Below, one piece after another: positions 12,324 through 23,330 of a DNA stretch of 64,000 nucleotides; positions within the stretch are counted from its first letter, which is position 1, and the number at the start of each line of letters is the position of its first letter. The notes under the pieces are model-generated. The model saw only the letters and a program-made list of their open reading frames with translations, was not told the DNA's origin and did no database searches. The DNA is from Cyprinodon diabolis (Eukaryota > Chordata > Actinopteri > Cyprinodontiformes > Cyprinodontidae). Made by a program: the position numbers and the translations under genes. The stretch is taken from contig CM060069.1 of NCBI GenBank assembly GCA_030533445.1, forward strand, positions 33,838,337 through 33,902,336, in the 5' to 3' direction.

Positions 12324-12803
12324 TGTTAGGGTCCTGTTTGTGGGGATTGTTTTTTTTTTTGTTTTTCTTTTAGTTTCTCCTTCCACCACTAGATGGTGCC
12401 CTTCCCCGTTTTGGCCTGGAAGGTTGTTTCTGGTTTTCCTTCCACACCTGCGGCTCGTTGGGTCATCACCAGAGGAGTATTTGAGCAGCGGACTGTCACC
12501 ACCTCAAGTGTGTGCCAGTATTGGGTACTTTAGCCCAACTGTGACTAGCTGAGTCTAACCATTGTATCTTTGTCTCTCTGAGTCAACATTTGCCTTTTTC
12601 TCCTTTGTGTTATCCGGTAGGACAACTCTCCAAATCCGCTGGATAACCCTGATCCTTTTACCCCCTTGGAAGGAAATATTTGTGTCTCTCTGAGCAAGGG
12701 GAAACCTTCAGCTGATCCGTTCAAGCCCGCCTCTGGAAATTCCTGTGACAGTGCGCTCCGTTGCTCCTCTGGACCCTTCACTATTCTGCCTGTCCGCCCC
12801 TAA
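12324..12803 (+). mobile_element. Truncated LTR related to the one at 11219
   Basis: Starts TGTTAGGGTCCTGTTTG. It shares with the upstream LTR the order CCACTAG, GAG, GTGCCAGTATTGGGTACT and a run of TCTCTGAG. It stops near CCGCCCCTAAT without the AATAAA signal or the terminal CATGACA, so its 3' part is deleted. It has the same orientation as the neighbour. Confidence 0.65.
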
Positions 12804-13720
12804 TATATCTATATTAGCAATTATCGATATTACTCCCAAAGCATATTTGTGACTCTTTAGGAGGTCACAACTAACTCAAAATATCTAAACCACTGTAGGC
12901 CATGTTTTAGATCAGTGTTTACAATCTAACAAGAAGACAGAGGTACTGCATTCTATGAAGAAACAAAACTATTTGCTACTTATCAGTAAATATTCAATAT
13001 TTCGTTTCTCAAGTGCAAAGGTACAACTCCAATAAATGCTAACATTTCAAAATACCTAGTAAAAAAACCATTAAAACTAATTAGCAGTCAACATTAAAAC
13101 CCTTTTTAGTGTTCAGGGTTTCTTTCCTGAACGTTGGAACAAAGACAAAATAGAAGGAAAAATGTGGTGCATTGATTTGCAATTGTTCAAAACAGTACAT
13201 TACTGAAATTGTACCTTCAGTTACAAAATCCACACTGTTGGAAATAAAAAAGGTCTTTGCTCAGCTGCTTTACTTTGGAAATACTGTGTTTACATCAAAA
13301 ACACAGTGTCACTTGACATGGAGGTAAAACTAAACACAGTGTTTGTTTTTTTCCACCTGGAGAGACTCAAGAGGACAAGGGTGCACTTAGAGTGTTTATT
13401 GACATGAATGAATATAAAAATGCTGCTGCCAGAGCCTGCAGAGGATGTAGAGCTGAGTATTACTGCTGATGATAATAGAATAGGCATGCCTTCCCCTAAG
13501 GGCTGGACACTTGTGGTGGACTAGAAGATAAGAGAAGAAGAGAGTTCAATGGGCCAGGAGGTAGATTTGGGCAGTTGAAGGGGACAGAGGTGAGTTGCAA
13601 CTCAGTTGATGCAGACTCTCTTAACCATAAATGATTAAACTTAAAGAGGAGAGTTTTGGGTGCTAATGGCTGTTGAGAAGGCTTGGAGAGCAGAAAAAAA
13701 AAACAATGGCTGGATATGTA
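12804..13720. other. Non-coding spacer
   Basis: No gene or repeat terminus recognised. Short frames on both strands do not resemble proteins I know. Confidence 0.5.
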
Positions 13721-13726
13721 GGTAAG

Positions 13727-14452
13727 TGTCATGGTCTTGGCCCTGATGGTTGGCAGTTTCATTTGCCCCTGCTCACCTGTCTATTTGGCCCAGCGGCTGA
13801 TTAATGACGAACTTTTCCATCTGGTTCCCTCAGCTATTTATGTTGTTTGCCGCCCTACCATCTGCGCCAGATTTGAGCTGTTTGTATGAGTAATTCTAGC
13901 ATTTAAGTGAGTTTTTCTGTGATTCTAACATTTTGCCTTGCCCTTGTCTGCTCTGTCGGTTTTTGTTTTTAGACCGATTTCCTGGATTCTGTTGGTACCG
14001 AACTTGGACTGTTTTACTGACTGCGGCATGGGTTCCCCTTCGGTACCTCTTCAGGTCTCTGATCTGGTCTGCCAAGCCGGTTTGGATTCAACCTCGGCTC
14101 TGGATATTCCCTCACTGACTCTGTTGCCTCCTCAGTGTTCGGCTGTCATCAGCTCATCATCACCCGGAGCTCTGGAAGCAGCTAAAGCTGCAAGCAGCAG
14201 ACAATCTCCCGCACAGATTCCTTACCTTCCTCTGGGATCGGCGAGGACTTTGAACCAGGTAAGTGACTTTTTGCTCCTAGTCGCGATCGGCCGTACATTC
14301 CAGTCACTGACCTCTGTTTCTTTTTATGAGTCTCTACAGAGATCCGCTCTGCTGACAAGCAGCCGCTTGCTGTGTTTGTTTAAATAAAGAGGGTTGAAAA
14401 GAGTCCCGATGCATCTGTCTGAATATTGGGTCCAGGGTATGAGGTCATTACA
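13727..14452 (+). mobile_element. Solo LTR, second gypsy family
   Basis: Starts TGTCATGGTCTTGGCCC and ends GGTCATTACA, flanked by GGTAAG at 13721-13726 and 14453-14458. AATAAAGAGG near its 3' end supplies the polyadenylation signal, and GGGTCCA close to the end is typical of this LTR type. Related copies are at 21660-22299 (minus) and 33677-34259. No coding interior. Confidence 0.8.
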
Positions 14453-14458
14453 GGTAAG

Positions 14459-15980
14459 GCTTACCAAAGTCTTCCTGAAATTCAAATAGACATAGTCTCT
14501 ATGTCCTACATTTAGTTTGCCAGCCTTTGCAGCAGATACTATAGCTCCCCAAATTAACAACGCAAAAAATAGATCTTGTATTTTATAATTTTTTCTGTTA
14601 TCATCTTTTCTTGCACAAGAAGCTTCCATTAAGTATGTTGGATAAAGACATTCAAGGACACAACATATAAAATATACAGGATTGTAAAGTCATTCTTTTA
14701 GATCTTTGGGCAACAAGCAAAATGCAATGAAAAGGCTCTCATAATTTTAATTTCAGTCATGCAAGGGGAAATCAAAAAATTTCTAAAGAGCTAAAAAGAA
14801 AAGCAGAATCCCTGCTTGTACATAATAAAAATAAAACATAAAAATAGTCTCCCAAGCCTACAGGCCTATTTAACCCAGAGAAAAAAACAAAACAAAACAT
14901 AAAACAGATATAACCCTGCAACAAGAACTTTAAGTTTATATCTTGTAAAAGCAAATTAATTTAGTCAGGTTTTACTTTGCCAGCCATTTCGTCTACGCGT
15001 ATCCGTTTTGCTTACAAGTACTGTTTAAAGTCTGAGCCAATGTTTACGCAAGGGAGAGAAATTTGTCTTTGCTTTCGTTTTAGATTAACGCAGAGGTGGG
15101 TGGCGTGAAAAAGTCTATTATAACAGTGGCGTCTCAGGTAATGAGTAAAAGGACAGTAATTCTGTTGTCTTATTACAGTCAGTAATTAAGACACTGATTT
15201 AGTAATTAAGTTGTGGCAGGTACAATGTGCTTGGAATTCATCATCTCCTTAGTCTTGCATAAGCTTACTCTTACCTTAAGAACGTATAGTTTAATTACAA
15301 AACTGATTTCATGCTGTGTCATACTCTCAGTTTTGTAGCTTTTCAATGACTTCCCGGTGAATCTTTTGAGCTGTTTGTTTGTCTTTGTCTTGTCAGCCTC
15401 ATCTTTCCCCTAATCCTCCTGTTTCTGCCTCTCTTTCTTTCTCCTCCTCTCTCCTCTCTGCTCTGTCTAAAATGGCTTTGTTTGGCTTTGAGCATTGCAC
15501 GAAGATCCTCTCTTTCCACTGAGGCTCTGTGTTTTAGGGAGGAAGTAATTTACAGCCCTTCAAATAATTTAAATGATGTCCCCTACCAATACTGCAGTGA
15601 CAGAATTTGTTGTGAGATAATATTTTTCACATACGTTAGGGCATAGAGAACGTGTTTGAAAAAAGAAATGTTGCTCTCAGTGTTGCTCTTATTGGTACTA
15701 AAGCATTAATATTTCTACTGGGTTTGTACATGGGATAGCTCCTCTATTTAAAAACTCTTCAAGATGCAGAGAGGATCATTGTCTGTCTCAGGTTTACCTC
15801 ATAAATATGGTAAATACTACCATTTAATTTAAAAACTGCTTAAATAATCAGTGTTTTTATTTGACTTTTGATGGCTTTGACTAGGAATGCAGCTTGTCCA
15901 TATTAGGACTACAAAATCTAGTGGATATTGCTGCCTTTACGACTTACAGCAGACAATCATCAAAGCCCTCCACAAAGGTA
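14459..15980. other. Non-coding stretch
   Basis: No gene seen. CAGAGGTGGGTGG near 15091 resembles the start of hAT-type elements but lacks a partner terminus. Confidence 0.5.
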
Positions 15981-15985
15981 GTCAG

Positions 15986-16683
15986 TGTCATAATGGGTTT
16001 CAGAAAAGCCCAGTATGCAGAACACCACGGAAAAAGATGAAAAGTTTAACAAGTTTTATTGAGCACAAGCACATGGAATAAACACAGGAACTGGTTCAGG
16101 CCTGGGGGCAGGTTCACTTGAGTCTGTGAGGATGACAGTTCAGTTAGCTTGGGAACAGATGAGTCTGAGTTTGAGAGTTTCAGATTTATACCTTGAGGTG
16201 TCTGGGTTTGGCTTTGAGAGAGGAACTGTTGGGTCCAGAGACTGTTTAGTTCAGCAGAGTCCAATAACCGCTTCAGCGTCTTACTTCTAGCGTGAGGGCA
16301 GACCTTGGCTTTGGGTTTCCAGCTCTTAGTCCAGAGCTGCATGAGAATCCAGAGAAGGGTCTTCAGGTTTGGCTCAGAGGGCTGGCTCGGCAGGTTAAGC
16401 TCATCCAGAGCTTACAAGGAAAAACTGGATTCCTGAAAGCAGAGACAAAGAGGGATTAGAATCCAATCAGGAATCAGGAGCAACAAAGGTTCTCAGAAGA
16501 AGCTAGGCTCAGGTGCTAACCAAACTGGATAAACACTGCAGCGTTGAGGCAAGGTCTGAAGGCAGGTTATATACTGTGGATCCTCTGATGATGAGATGCA
16601 CCTCAGGTGTGTCGAAGGCTCAGCTCAGGAGGATCCACGGTGGACTCTGCTGGAGAAAGGTGGAACTTCTCCAGATCCCAACA
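15986..16683 (-). mobile_element. Solo LTR, sushi-like family, sibling of the 51984 element
   Basis: On the minus strand it reads TGTTGGGATCTGGAGAAGTT at its start and CCCATTATGACA at its end. It is flanked by perfect 5-bp direct repeats GTCAG at 15981-15985 and 16684-16688. The first 45 or so bases are nearly identical to those of the LTR at 51984. A clean TATA box (GTTATATA on plus, 16566-16573) precedes GCTGCAGTGTT by about 31 bases, and an AATAAA signal is present near its 3' end. Its TATA and polyadenylation signals are better preserved than in the full element. No interior remains. Confidence 0.9.
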
Positions 16684-16688
16684 GTCAG

Positions 16689-17319
16689 TCATAAAAATGA
16701 CAATGATAAATGAGCTTATCCCAGTTGTAGCCAAGGGTACAGATGCAAATATAGTGGAATAAAAATGTGGTAGGAATCATACACAAGAGACAGCACTTGG
16801 TTTTTCTTGACAAGCTTACTGATCTTAGTTTGTAGCTGAACTTGACACCTTCCCATATGGCCAAAAGTAATAATGCCTGCTTCAATGAAAGTATCAATAT
16901 GCTTGATTGGCCAGCAAACCCGGATCATTGTCCCACAGATAAAATATGAATAACTGTAAACAGTGAAATGACACAAGAGCAAACAATGCAAATACTCCAA
17001 AGGCTCCTGGGCCTCTTAAGCATCTCAGCAGTGCCACAGGTGTGTTACATTCATATTGGAGGCATACTACTTTCGCAGAAGTTAATGTGAAAAGAGGCCT
17101 CACCAGACATTACACTGATATACATTTTAGCAAGCTAACTCTTGTGTATAGTACATGAGTCAGTTTTTCAAATTTTTTAGTTTTAATTAAGTGAAGACTT
17201 AGTCAAATTAAGATAAAATAAGTTCTGTATGTATTTTTTAAATGTATTTAAAGAAATGAATCTGATTAGAGAACAGGGTGGTTGTGTCCTAGAGAGGCTG
17301 CAAAGGTTGAATCAGAGGC
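16689..17319. other. Non-coding spacer
   Basis: No gene or repeat recognised. Confidence 0.45.
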
Positions 17320-17460
17320 ATCCTTAGGTCCTTGAGCAAGACCTTTAACTGAAAATGTACCCCATGCACTACTCCAACACTGCCGTCTAAGGAGATGTGT
17401 TAAACACAGAGGACAAATTTCTTCACTGTGAACCTATGAAGGGATAATCAATAACAGAAA
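17320..17460. repeat. SINE-like fish repeat fragment
   Basis: GGTCCTTGAGCAAGACCTTTAACT, followed by ACACTGCCGTC and GAGGACAAATTTC, has the spacing of the conserved tail shared by many fish SINEs and LINEs. Orientation and family are not resolved. Confidence 0.4.
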
Positions 17461-17841
17461 TAAATACCTGTATCAAAAAATGCTAATAAATAAAAGTGTT
17501 AATAAATGCGTTTTCCCTACAGTATGTTTCAGCTATGATGTTTTAAAATCTACCATTTGAATTTCCTAAGATGGAAATTACTAAAATAAGGCATATAAAT
17601 TTTCATAATTTCAGCCATATTTAGAGAACTACTTTAGTGCAATATCTTCTTTTTAATAGTCAGGGCTGATAAATGACATAGGCTCCGTAGGGGGTTTTCA
17701 AGGGGGCAGCCGCTGAAGAGAGTTGGTATACCAACTTAGAGAAGAGCAAACTCTATAGAATGCAATGAATAATAAAAAGGTTTAGCCTTGACACCTTCCC
17801 TTTTCATGAAGTGTATTCTTCATTCTGAATTCTGAAAATAC

Positions 17842-17843
<2 letters not shown>

Positions 17844-17874
<31 letters not shown>
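17844..17874. repeat. 31-base C homopolymer
   Basis: An uninterrupted run of 31 C. It may be real, or inflated or deflated by sequencing. Confidence 0.9.
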
Positions 17875-17876
<2 letters not shown>

Positions 17877-17935
17877 AGAAAATAAATAAAATCATAAAAA
17901 TGAGGAAGGCTCATTTTCATTTTCATGCTTGTAAA

Positions 17936-18395
17936 CAGACGGTTGATGAGGTTGTGGACCCAAACAGGCTGAGATGAGCTTTTGCTGATTTAATGAAGAT
18001 CCAAAGACAACAGAACCAAATCCAAAAACAAAATCCAGAAAACCAAAAACCAGGAGATGTCAGGGAAAACACACATGAGGAGCAAAGTAACAACGAGAAA
18101 CCAGCACTGAGGAACTACACAACCCTAACCCAAACCCTATATGGGAGACAGAACAAAGACTGGTCTAATCAGCTGATATGGGGCAGGTGTGGATAGAAGC
18201 AACTAGAAGATAGGGTAAAGGAGACTAGCACAAGGGGCAACAGAGAGCAACACAAAAAACACAACACTGCTTAAATATAACTAAAAAACAACTACAATGA
18301 CAACAAACAGCAAAGAAACCAATGGAAGAAGAAAACAAGGAAACTAAATGAGATAAATAAATTAAAAAAGAAGTCCAAAGGGGAGAACCATAATA
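17936..18395 (-). repeat. LTR-like repeat
   Basis: Read on minus, it runs from GGTTCTCCCCTTTGGAC through CACACCTGCCCCATATCAGC to a 3' end reading CTTCATTAAATCAGC and GTTTGGGTCCACAACC. The layout matches fish gypsy LTRs. It aligns over most of its length with the plus-strand segment at 22870-23330. I found no target duplication, so the edges are approximate. Confidence 0.45.
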
Positions 18396-19080
18396 AGGCA
18401 TATATCTATATCTAAATATAATGCATTACCAAAGTTAAGAAAATAATTTGAGTGAAGAAGAAAAAAAACATTATTTTTCTTCAGTAGAATACTTTTTAGA
18501 AATTAGCTGCATATTAGGTATTTGTTCATGTTTTAATTCCCAGTGAAGAAACAAACTGTCCAAACAATGTTTGGTAGGAGAATCTCCCTGTTTCTTGTGC
18601 TATTAGTTTTATTTTTTAGTTGACAATACTAACTGTTAACCAACAGGTAAATCTAAACTACACCCTTACTGGACAGATAAACTTTGAAAATCTTTTTCCA
18701 CTATCTTTCCACAAATCGATTCTCTGATTGTTTTTTTTTTGTTTTTTTTGTTTTGTTTTCTCTACACAGGCTGTAACTTTGCTTTAGTGTAACTTTGACA
18801 CAAAAGTTTTTTCTTTTTTTTTTTTTTTTTTAATAGACTTTGTCACATATTAGGCCTTCTTACAAGGACTCCATTTATAAAGACAAAAAAAAAACTATGA
18901 TTATAACCTTTTGTTCTTCTCTGGGTTTCAAACTTTCTATAATTATGCTACAGTATAACGTGGGAAATGAAATATATATTATGGTAAATCTTAGTGATAC
19001 CAATTTATGAAAATTGATGCTCAATACATTGTTATTGTGGCTGATATATGACAGTAACTGATATTTACAGATATATAGAT
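18396..19080. other. Non-coding spacer
   Basis: AT-rich, with several T runs near 18730-18830. No gene. Confidence 0.5.
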
Positions 19081-19082
19081 TA

Positions 19083-20045
19083 CACTGGTTTGCAAAAGTA
19101 TTCATTCCCCTTGAACTTTTTCCAATTCTTTAATATTGTACAATTGTAAAGTAGAAAAAAAATACAGAATATTATTTATTTATTAGTTTGTTGTGCATAG
19201 GCATTCAACCTGACCTGCTTGAACTGCAGTTAATTGCGTTTAATTCCACCTTTGTGTATTCTCATCACAGTACAAATGTAGCTGCTCTGTGACAGCCTCA
19301 GATTTTGGTTAAGTGAACTTCGGGGAGCAAACAGCATCTTGCAGTCCAAGAAACTTTAAAGCAAGCCAAGTTTTAAACCAAAGTAATCCAAAGCTGAGGT
19401 GAGGAAATATGACCACCGAACATCTATTAGTTATGCACTGCACAAATGTGGTCTTTACTGAAGAGTGGCCATTGTTAAAAAGTCCTATTTGCAATTTGGT
19501 AGAAGCCATGTTGGGAACTTCGCAAACATCTGGATGGAGAGACTTTTGTCAGACAAGACCAAAACTAAACAAATACTTAAGACAATGTATGGTGGACCCC
19601 TGAACGCATTTACCCAATGCTGTCAATTATGTTGCTGTAGGGATTCATCTTCCAGCAGGACAATGACCCTAAACATGAAGAAAGGGCTACAATGGAATGA
19701 TTTAAAACAAAACATATTCATGTGTTGGATTGAATCAGATGAATTCCAGACATAAACCCAGTCAAGAATTTGTGGCAGGATCTGAAATTGGTTGTTTACA
19801 AAACTCCCTCCATATATTATGACTGAGCATGAACTGTTATCAAAAGAAAAATCTCAGTTACTGATGTGGAAAGCTGGTAGAGACATGACCTGGAAGACAT
19901 GCAGCCTTAATTGCTGTAAAAAGTGGTTCCAGGAAGTATTGACTCAGCAGGACTGTTTTACACATGAACCCTTTAAGCTTATATTTTGTAAAGAAAAAAA
20001 AGAGATTTTTTACAAAATACAAACTTTATTTATATTTACATATTA
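19083..20045 (+). mobile_element. Tc1/mariner-type transposon, degraded
   Basis: The left end begins CACTGGTTTGCAAAAGTATT after a TA dinucleotide, the terminal motif of a common fish Tc1-like family. Transposase blocks follow on plus in shifted frames: SYLQFGRSHVGNFANIW near 19470-19530, then a QDNDPKH-like block near 19660 and a WKAGRDM block near 19870. Stops, frameshifts and missing pieces are abundant. The right terminal repeat is not found. Non-autonomous relic. Confidence 0.7.
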
Positions 20046-21654
20046 AATAACAAAAAACAAAAAAACAAATGGAGATAAAGATTTAATGACAAGTCCAGGT
20101 GTTTCAGCCATAGTAAACACACCTTAATGTACAAAGGAGGCAAACAAGATAAGGCAGACAATCAGTTTGCTCCTGGCTTCATCAAATGATAACAGCACTG
20201 GCTTTTGACAAATTACTTTGTCCAAAGCCACATAACTTATTTATAAATACAAAGATTATGCAATACTAAACAAAAGCCTGCCAGAAGTATTTTTATAGTT
20301 TGATAAAGCTACAATATAAATCATCGGTTACATCGGTGTGTTTAAAATGGATTGGCTTGTTTTAACCAGGTGACAAAAGGGTAATTGTCTGATCTTATCA
20401 GCGGGAAATTTAATAGAATTCCCTCAGAACAAGTAGGCCACTTGTCAAAGACATTGAAAAAGGACACACAGACAGACATGTAGAACAGTGAGGACACCAG
20501 GTAAAGCTAGGTCTTCTGTCAGTATTCTACCTCTACCAGCAATTTACACCTCTTTTCTTCTCTCCTTCTCCCTGTTTTCAAATTTATGGCTATCTGACAC
20601 TGTTCCCACATCCTACAGGGCCTATTTCATTAAAACAGCAAACACAATATGGGCAGTGGTGTAAGCAGTACCTGGTAAATTTTTATATGGACTATTTACC
20701 GTTAAGTCCATAGGTATCTGCTGCATTACCATGGATAACGTACATTTCAAGTTATCTTTTAATATTTTCAATCTTTTCTTTTTTACCTGAAAAGATATCA
20801 ACATTTTGAAATAGCCTGACCAGAGTCTAGGTTTGATTATGTTCAAACCAGCTTAGGATTATTTTGAAGGCAAGAAGGTCCACAATGTTCAAAGATCTGA
20901 GCTCCTCCCCAAAATCATATTATGTATTGATCCAAGGAAACATGCAATCGATAGCCTCAAGAAAAACTAATATCTTCCCTCTGATTAATTACAAGGGTGT
21001 ATGTCAATTATTTCAAGAGAGGTGACCTATATCTTTGTTTTCACCCAAAGTATTATTAAAATCTCCTGATTAGAGAATAAAATATTAACATCATGAGACC
21101 TTAGGTAATTATCTTAACCAGAAGAAAAAGTGATTTTTTTTTTCAGGGAGTGGCGGTGGTGACTATTTATCGCTAATCCCATTTCTTGTCTGCCTCCTTT
21201 TCACTAATAGCTAAAGAAAGGCCACTAGTACCTTAAAAAGAATAAGAGGAGCTGAAAGCGTTATAAAGAGACTGGTTGGAGCAACATTCATACTGCCTGG
21301 TTGCAAGACTTACTATGATCATTGAATGAGAGAGAAATATTCATACCCCAGCACCATAATGAGCAACATGTTAGTTAGCTTTGTTTTGATTCAGAAGAAG
21401 GCCAAAATATGAATCTAAGAGAACTCTGCCAATGTATGACCTTTTTTCTGTTTTTTAACACCTTCCAAATGTTATTTACTGATAAAGTTAAATTGAATTA
21501 AATTATTTGAATGCAAATGTGCATCCACTCCTGTTGCAAACACTCTGCTGCACCTCTCGAAAATTGTAGGTAACTGCAGACAGTGCCGCAGACAGGTGTC
21601 TGATTGGACAATTCTACATCCGTTCTACACTATGCATATTTTCTGTTTGGTACC
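20046..21654. other. Non-coding stretch
   Basis: No gene or repeat terminus recognised in this segment. Confidence 0.5.
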
Positions 21655-21659
21655 TTACT

Positions 21660-22299
21660 TGTAACGATCTCAGAATATTGGACCCAGAATTTGAGGCAAG
21701 ACAGGGAGTGGGAAAGTTCAAAGCGTTTATTAACAGACAGGTGCGCGGGACTGCTCGTCTGCTGCGGGACGGATCTCTGCAGAAATGGGAGAATACAGGT
21801 CAGTGACTGGATATGGAGCTTAACACGACTTAGAGCAAAGTCACTGACCTGATGCAAAGTTAAGTCCGTAGGCAGAGGTTTGACCGCAGTTGCGGCGGGT
21901 GACGCCCCCAGAGATCCTAGAGAGCGAGCAGCAGACGCCGAGCAGCAACAGAGGCCAGAAGGGAAATCCAGGGCCGAAGTCAGAAGACAGTTCCAGGTTC
22001 AGAAGCCGGTAGAATCCAGGATCGGACAGGACAAACAGGGCAGAAAGGGGCAAGGCAAAAACTCGAAATCCTCAGGACAGAAAACTGGTCAATATCAAGA
22101 AAACAGGCAGACTACAGAATGCTAGGGAACATATCACAAAAACACACGAATAACCTGGCGCTGATGGGAGGCAAACACACAACTTAAATAGTAGAGGAAC
22201 CAGGTGGAAATGATCAGTGATAATCAGCCGCAGAACCAATTAGGCAGGGAGCAAGGAGCAAAGGAAAAAAAACAAACCATCAGCGCCAAGATCATGACA
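21660..22299 (-). mobile_element. Solo LTR, same family as 13727
   Basis: Minus-strand reading starts TGTCATGATCTTGGCGCTG and ends ATTCTGAGATCGTTACA. It is flanked by perfect 5-bp duplications TTACT at 21655-21659 and 22300-22304. GGGTCCAATATT lies close to its 3' end, as in the plus-strand relative. Frames across it are not genes. Confidence 0.85.
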
Positions 22300-22304
22300 T
22301 TACT

Positions 22305-22869
22305 GGCTTGTTTTGTTTTTATGACCTCCATTGCGGAAAACGACTCATAAATTTGGAATAGCTAGAAGAGCGAGGTGTGAGAGAACGCCGGGACCCTTTT
22401 TCCACCTGGATCCCCGCTCTTTTTCGCCCTCATGTCCCTCCATGCTCACACAAACTTGCCCCCCATTCCTCATCGCCTAAGCCGTGTCTAGACCCACAGC
22501 TTGTTTGTGATTGTCCCTCTTTCATTGTGGCGGGGAATATCATATATTGGGCATAAATCAAAAATATCTGCGACAATCTCACTGCTGCACGAGTATAACC
22601 AGCCCTTTAGTTTCTACTCAGGTTTGTGTAACCAGAGGGTAATTACATGTGGCCAACAGAAAGCAAATTTTGGAAAGTTCTGTCAAAAAGCACACAACAG
22701 ATAAAGTACTGTATGGCATCTCACAAGAAAGGTGAGTGGCTTACGTGATGTACAGTAGCTCAATGACTGAAGGAATATGCAGTCCATGCTCTTCCAGTAC
22801 ATTAAGTAAAAGAGCTTAAAGAGAAGAGATAACTTTGCTTAGTCCCATTGCAGAAGAAATCCCGTTTGA
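22305..22869. other. Non-coding spacer
   Basis: No gene recognised. Confidence 0.45.
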
Positions 22870-23330
22870 ATGAATGCTGATGGACTATGGAGCCATGCCC
22901 AGTAACAACCATGAACTACTTGTCTCTGTTAACTGTCTCTTTTTTTGTGTTTTTAGTTTCTTTGTAATTTTGTGTCTTAGTTGTTTTCTGTTTATTTTAT
23001 ATTTCCTATGTTACTCTCTGTTTCCAACTTGTGCCTGTTTCCTTTCCCCTTGGCTTAGTTCTATTTACACCTGCTCCATATCTGCTCATTAGCCCATCCT
23101 TTGTTCTGCTCCCCATACATACACCACATCTACCGTTCCTAAATGCTATTTTGTTGTTTTGTTCTTACTCAGCCCCTACGTTTGTTTTCCCCTGCCATTT
23201 CCTGGATTTTTTGGTTTTAAGTATTTTTGTTTTATGGGCCCTGCTTCTGTTGCCTTTGGAACCATACAATTAAATCTGTAAACTTACCTCTGCCTCCTCA
23301 TCTCTGCGTTTCATTCCTCAAAAACCTCCA
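22870..23330 (+). repeat. LTR-like repeat, relative of 17936-18395
   Basis: Shares with the minus-strand segment at 17936-18395 the order of TTAGTTGTTTTCTGTT-like, CACCTGCTCCATATCTGCTC, TTTTGGTTTT and CTTCTGTTGCCTTTGG blocks. Edges are uncertain and no target duplication was identified. Confidence 0.45.

Noticed and set aside
13938..14387. Open frame of 149 codons
   Set aside because: Contained in the solo LTR at 13727-14452.
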